Source: Verrucomicrobia bacterium 12-59-8 (lineage in GTDB: Bacteria; Verrucomicrobiota; Verrucomicrobiae; Verrucomicrobiales; Verrucomicrobiaceae). Taken from it: a DNA stretch of 64,000 nucleotides. Each line of letters opens with the position of its first letter. The first letter of the stretch is position 1. Below are positions 61,094 to 64,000 of this stretch, piece by piece. Position numbers and translations under genes: made by a program. The notes under the pieces were generated by a model. It was not told the DNA's origin and did not search any database. It was given only the letters and a program-made list of their open reading frames with translations. The stretch covers positions 33,589 through 97,588 of the forward strand of contig NCCR01000001.1 of NCBI GenBank assembly GCA_002279765.1, read 5' to 3'.

Positions 61094-62545
61094 ATGAACC
61101 CCATCACACGCGACACCCTTCAGCTCAAGACGCGCCGTCAGTTCCTCGGCAACGCGGGGCAGTTCAGCCTCGGTGCCATCGCCATGCATGCGATGCAGCA
61201 GCAGGCGGGCGCCAGTGCGGCCTCGGACAATCCGCTCGCACCGAAGAAGTCGCAATTTGCGCCGAAGGCGAAGCGCGTGATCTACCTGCACATGTCAGGA
61301 GCGCCGCCGCACCTCGATCTGTTTGATTACAAACCGGAACTCGTGAAGCGCAGCGGGCAGGACTGCCCCGACTCGATTCTTAAAGGCCGGCGCTTTGCCT
61401 TCACCACCGGCGTGCCAAAGCTCATGGGCACACCGCGCACCTTTGCGCGTTACGGCAAAGGCGGCATCACCATGAGCGATGCCTGCCCAAACTTCCATAC
61501 CATCGCCGATGAGATGTGCATGATCCGCTCGATGAACACGGATCAGTTCAATCACGCACCTGCGGAACTGCTGCTGTTCACCGGTCATGCACGGCAGGGC
61601 CGGCCCTCCATGGGTTCGTGGGCCACGTATGGCCTCGGCACGGAAAATCAGGACCTGCCAGGCTTTGTCGCGCTCATCTCCAGCGGCACACAGCCAAGCG
61701 GTGGACAGGGCTGCTGGGGCAGCGGATTCATCCCCAGCGTGTATCAGGGCGTGCAGTGCCGCAGCAAGGGAGATCCCGTCCTCTTTGTCAGCGATCCCGC
61801 CGGCATGAACCGCGCCATGCGCCGCAAGACGCTCGATGCCCTGCAGGATCTCAATCAGCAGCAGGTCGCCGAATTCGGCCATCCCGAGACCGTCACGCGC
61901 ATGGCCCAGTACGAACTCGCCTTCCGCATGCAGACCAGCGTGCCCGAGGTCATGGACATCTCGAAGGAGCCGCAGCACGTCATCGAAGACTATGGCGCGA
62001 AACCCGGCGAGGCGAGCTTCGCCAACAACTGCCTGCTCGCCCGGCGGCTCATTGAAAAGGGCGTGCGCTTTGTGAATCTCTTCGACTGGGGCTGGGACTT
62101 TCACGGCACCAGCGAAGGCAGCGGCATCACCACCGGCCTCACTGCCAAAATGGCAGCGACAGACAAGCCCGTTGCTGCACTGATCAAAGACCTCCGGCAG
62201 CGCGGCCTGCTGGACGATACCCTCGTCATCTGGGGCGGTGAATTCGGCCGCACACCCTTCCGCGAAGGCCGCACCGCAGCCAGCAAGGTGCTCGGCCGCG
62301 ATCACTACCCCGACTGCTTCTCACTCTTCATGGCCGGCGGCGGCGTGAAGGGCGGCTTCGAGTACGGCAGCACCGACGAGCTCGGTTTCGGCGTCACTGA
62401 AAACAAAGTCCATGTGCACGACTTCCAAGCCACCGTCATGCACCTGCTCGGCTTTGATCACGAGCGCCTCACCTACCGCTTCCAAGGCCGCGACTATCGC
62501 CTCACCGACATCCATGGGCATGTGGTGAAGGATCTGCTGGTGTAA
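61094..62545 (+). CDS. DUF1501 secreted protein
   Basis: This 483-residue protein begins with a Tat-type signal (LKTRRQFLGNAGQFSLGAIA). DUF1501 covers the rest, with YLHMSGAPPHLDLFDYKPEL, NFHTIADEMCMIRSMNTD, GFIPSVYQGVQ, VIWGGEFGRTPF and DHYPDCFSLFMAGGGVKGG. DUF1501 proteins are related to sulfatases/alkaline phosphatases and pair with DUF1549/DUF1553 proteins in polysaccharide-degrading gene sets. Its partner is the gene at 57397. Confidence 0.94.
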   Translation: MNPITRDTLQLKTRRQFLGNAGQFSLGAIAMHAMQQQAGASAASDNPLAPKKSQFAPKAKRVIYLHMSGAPPHLDLFDYKPELVKRSGQDCPDSILKGRRFAFTTGVPKLMGTPRTFARYGKGGITMSDACPNFHTIADEMCMIRSMNTDQFNHAPAELLLFTGHARQGRPSMGSWATYGLGTENQDLPGFVALISSGTQPSGGQGCWGSGFIPSVYQGVQCRSKGDPVLFVSDPAGMNRAMRRKTLDALQDLNQQQVAEFGHPETVTRMAQYELAFRMQTSVPEVMDISKEPQHVIEDYGAKPGEASFANNCLLARRLIEKGVRFVNLFDWGWDFHGTSEGSGITTGLTAKMAATDKPVAALIKDLRQRGLLDDTLVIWGGEFGRTPFREGRTAASKVLGRDHYPDCFSLFMAGGGVKGGFEYGSTDELGFGVTENKVHVHDFQATVMHLLGFDHERLTYRFQGRDYRLTDIHGHVVKDLLV

Positions 62546-62548
62546 GCC

Positions 62549-62794
62549 CTACCCCCCCTGCACCGGCGGCATGATCGCCACTTCGCCGCCGTCGTGCAGC
62601 GGCTCGTCACGCTTCACATAGGTTTGGTCCAGAGCCAGGAGCAGGCTGTTCTGCCAGTCGCGCAATTTCGGCCAGCGGGATTCGATTTGAGCGAGCAAGT
62701 CGCCCATCGTGGCTCCTGCGGACAGTTCGAGAGTGATTTCGTCCGTGCCGGTGATGTCGCGCAGGACGGAAAAAAAGAGCACGCGCAGTTTCAT
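62549..62794 (-). CDS. MoaD/ThiS-family sulfur carrier protein
   Basis: The 81-residue protein has the ubiquitin-like fold of MoaD: MKLRVLFFSVLRDITGTDEI, then MGDLLAQIESRWPKL, and the required C-terminal GG in IMPPVQGG. As MoaD it would carry sulfur for molybdopterin synthesis. No moaE lies beside it; its start overlaps the hpt stop (ATGA), an unusual pairing. Confidence 0.85.
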   Translation of the reverse strand: MKLRVLFFSVLRDITGTDEITLELSAGATMGDLLAQIESRWPKLRDWQNSLLLALDQTYVKRDEPLHDGGEVAIMPPVQGG

Positions 62795-63348
62795 GACGGC
62801 GAGTTCGGGTTCAGGATGCCAATGCAGGGCAGATTGCGAAAGCGGCCCTGGTAGTCCATTCCGTAGCCCACGACGAATTCGTCGTCGATCTCAAAGCCAG
62901 CATCATCCAGCGGCACCTCACGCAGGCGCTCACGGCGTTTGCTCAGCAGAACGCAGGTGCGCAGGGAGGCAGGCTGTTGCGCGATCAGCCGCTCGCAAAT
63001 GGCGCTGAGTGTGAGCCCGGTGTCCAGGATGTCATCGAGCAGCAGCACGTCCTGATCGCGCATGTCAAAGTTTGCGGGCCAGTTCACCTTTACCTCGCCG
63101 GTGGTGGCGGTGCCGCCTTGATAACTGCTGGCGCTCAGCGTGTACAACCGCACGGGCAGTTCGAGTTTGCGCAGCAGATCGGCCACAAAGAAAAGTCCGC
63201 CATCCATCAGCGCCACCACGGTGACGACTTTGCCTGCGAGTTCCACATTCAACCGCGCCGCCATCGCGTCCACCCGCTCGCTGATTTGCGCAGGGGTGAG
63301 CAGGATGCGTTCGAGATCTTGGATGACGCCGGTGACGGAGGAGGGCAT
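62791..63348 (-). CDS. hpt: Hypoxanthine phosphoribosyltransferase
   Basis: The start at 63348 gives 185 residues. The PRPP-binding loop is VLLLDDILDTGLTL (residues ~101-114). The region before the flexible loop, LSASSYQGGT, and the purine-binding end (EFVVGYGMDYQGRFRNLPCIG) are also present. It converts hypoxanthine or guanine to IMP or GMP in purine salvage. It is translationally coupled to the MoaD-like gene and divergent from pdxH. Confidence 0.93.
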   Translation of the reverse strand: MPSSVTGVIQDLERILLTPAQISERVDAMAARLNVELAGKVVTVVALMDGGLFFVADLLRKLELPVRLYTLSASSYQGGTATTGEVKVNWPANFDMRDQDVLLLDDILDTGLTLSAICERLIAQQPASLRTCVLLSKRRERLREVPLDDAGFEIDDEFVVGYGMDYQGRFRNLPCIGILNPNSPS

Positions 63349-63421
63349 GGAACAAAAGAGTGTGTAAAAGGCCAAAGCTGACGTAGCGCAGGCCGCACGA
63401 CACGCGTTTCTTGTAACCTGC

Positions 63422-64000
63422 ATGAACCCACCTGACAAACCGAACCTGCCCGACCTGCGCGTGAGCTACGACCAGGGCGAACTCGATGAACACAGCGCCC
63501 CAGCCGATCCCGTGGAGCTCTTCACGCACTGGATCAATGACGCCCTCGCGCACAAGCTGCCGGAGCCGAATGCGATGAGCCTCGCCACCAACGGCCTCGA
63601 TGGCACACCGACCGTACGCACGGTGCTGCTCAAAGGCATCGACGAGCGCGGCTTTCATTTTTACACCAACTACGAAAGCCGTAAGGGCCACGAAATCGCC
63701 GCCGATGCCCGTGCCGCCGCCTGCTTCCTGTGGACGGACCGTCACCACCAAGTTTGCATCAAAGGCACCATCTCCAAGCTGGATCACGCCGATGCACAAA
63801 AGTACTTCGCCAGCCGTCCCTACGGGCATCAAATCGGTGCCTGGGCATCAGCACAGAGCGTGGTGATCCCCAGCCGTGAGTGGTTGGAGCAGCGCGATGT
63901 CGAACTGAGGGCGCAACACCCCGAGGGTCAGGTCCCCTGCCCGCCGCACTGGGGTGGCTACACCCTGCTGCCGGGAGAAATCGAGTTCTGGCAGGGCCGG
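63422..64000 (+). CDS. pdxH: Pyridoxamine 5'-phosphate oxidase, 3' end beyond window
   Basis: The frame runs from the ATG at 63422 to the right edge, 193 residues, and continues outside. Family segments are RTVLLKGIDERGFHFYTNYE (FMN and PLP contacts), ESRKGHEIAADARAAACFLW, and SRPYGHQIGAWASAQS. The visible part lacks only the last ~20 residues. The enzyme oxidises pyridoxine or pyridoxamine phosphate to PLP. Confidence 0.92.
   Translation, partial: MNPPDKPNLPDLRVSYDQGELDEHSAPADPVELFTHWINDALAHKLPEPNAMSLATNGLDGTPTVRTVLLKGIDERGFHFYTNYESRKGHEIAADARAAACFLWTDRHHQVCIKGTISKLDHADAQKYFASRPYGHQIGAWASAQSVVIPSREWLEQRDVELRAQHPEGQVPCPPHWGGYTLLPGEIEFWQGR

Noticed and set aside
1..64000. tRNA and rRNA genes
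   Set aside because: I looked for T-loop and acceptor patterns and found none outside coding frames; a dedicated scan would be needed to be certain.

Overview
The window is high-GC DNA from a bacterium that looks like a member of the Verrucomicrobiota, probably near Prosthecobacter and its relatives. I base this on a DUF1549/DUF1553 Planctomycete-type cytochrome paired with a DUF1501 protein, a secreted sulfatase, a sialate O-acetylesterase, isolated type II-like pseudopilins, and large secreted proteins with divergent InlB B-repeats and a Verrucomicrobia-style C-terminal domain. I see no rRNA, tRNA, CRISPR array or prophage. The window cuts a gene at each end.

Layout. 1-8858: a secreted repeat protein cut by the left edge with a translationally coupled partner, an FmdB zinc ribbon, an AraC regulator, rlmN, a cyclic-nucleotide-binding protein, a leucine-rich-repeat lipoprotein and a sulfatase. 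8884-16050: a serine hydrolase/NamZ fusion, a possibly frameshifted gene, an orphan sugar-binding lipoprotein, an SGNH hydrolase, a pseudopilin, a Gre-like factor and a CarF/TMEM189-type desaturase. 16203-32648: a two-component system followed by three transcription units. These encode cytochrome b561, two paralogous repeat proteins of about 820 residues, a nine-heme cytochrome, an ECF-type sigma factor and a 1748-residue repeat protein. A 45-base motif with fixed internal spacing (ATTACCAAAYGATAACGTG, 21 bases, GCAAT) precedes each unit. This is my best candidate for an undescribed system: an electron-transfer and cell-surface module under one shared control signal.

33417-42187: a tightly packed operon of a YceI-like protein, type III polyketide synthase, FAD monooxygenase, methyltransferase, acyl carrier protein and ketoacyl synthase. 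It converges on an RND permease that lacks both docking subdomains, and a second methyltransferase follows. The set fits methylated alkylresorcinol or alkylquinone-type phenolic lipids, with carrier and transport functions alongside.

42252-52631: a membrane protein of unknown function, an orphan OppA-type lipoprotein, a sialate O-acetylesterase, an HtrA-like protease next to an inactive homologue, a YceH-family protein, a Gly/Tyr/His-rich lipoprotein with a clear terminator, and a pseudouridine synthase. 52706-53516: a REP-associated transposase between palindromic repeats. 53555-64000: an alaS carrying an in-frame low-GC insertion, a pseudopilin, the DUF1549/DUF1553 and DUF1501 pair with an orphan antitoxin-like gene between them, a MoaD-like protein, hpt, and the start of pdxH.
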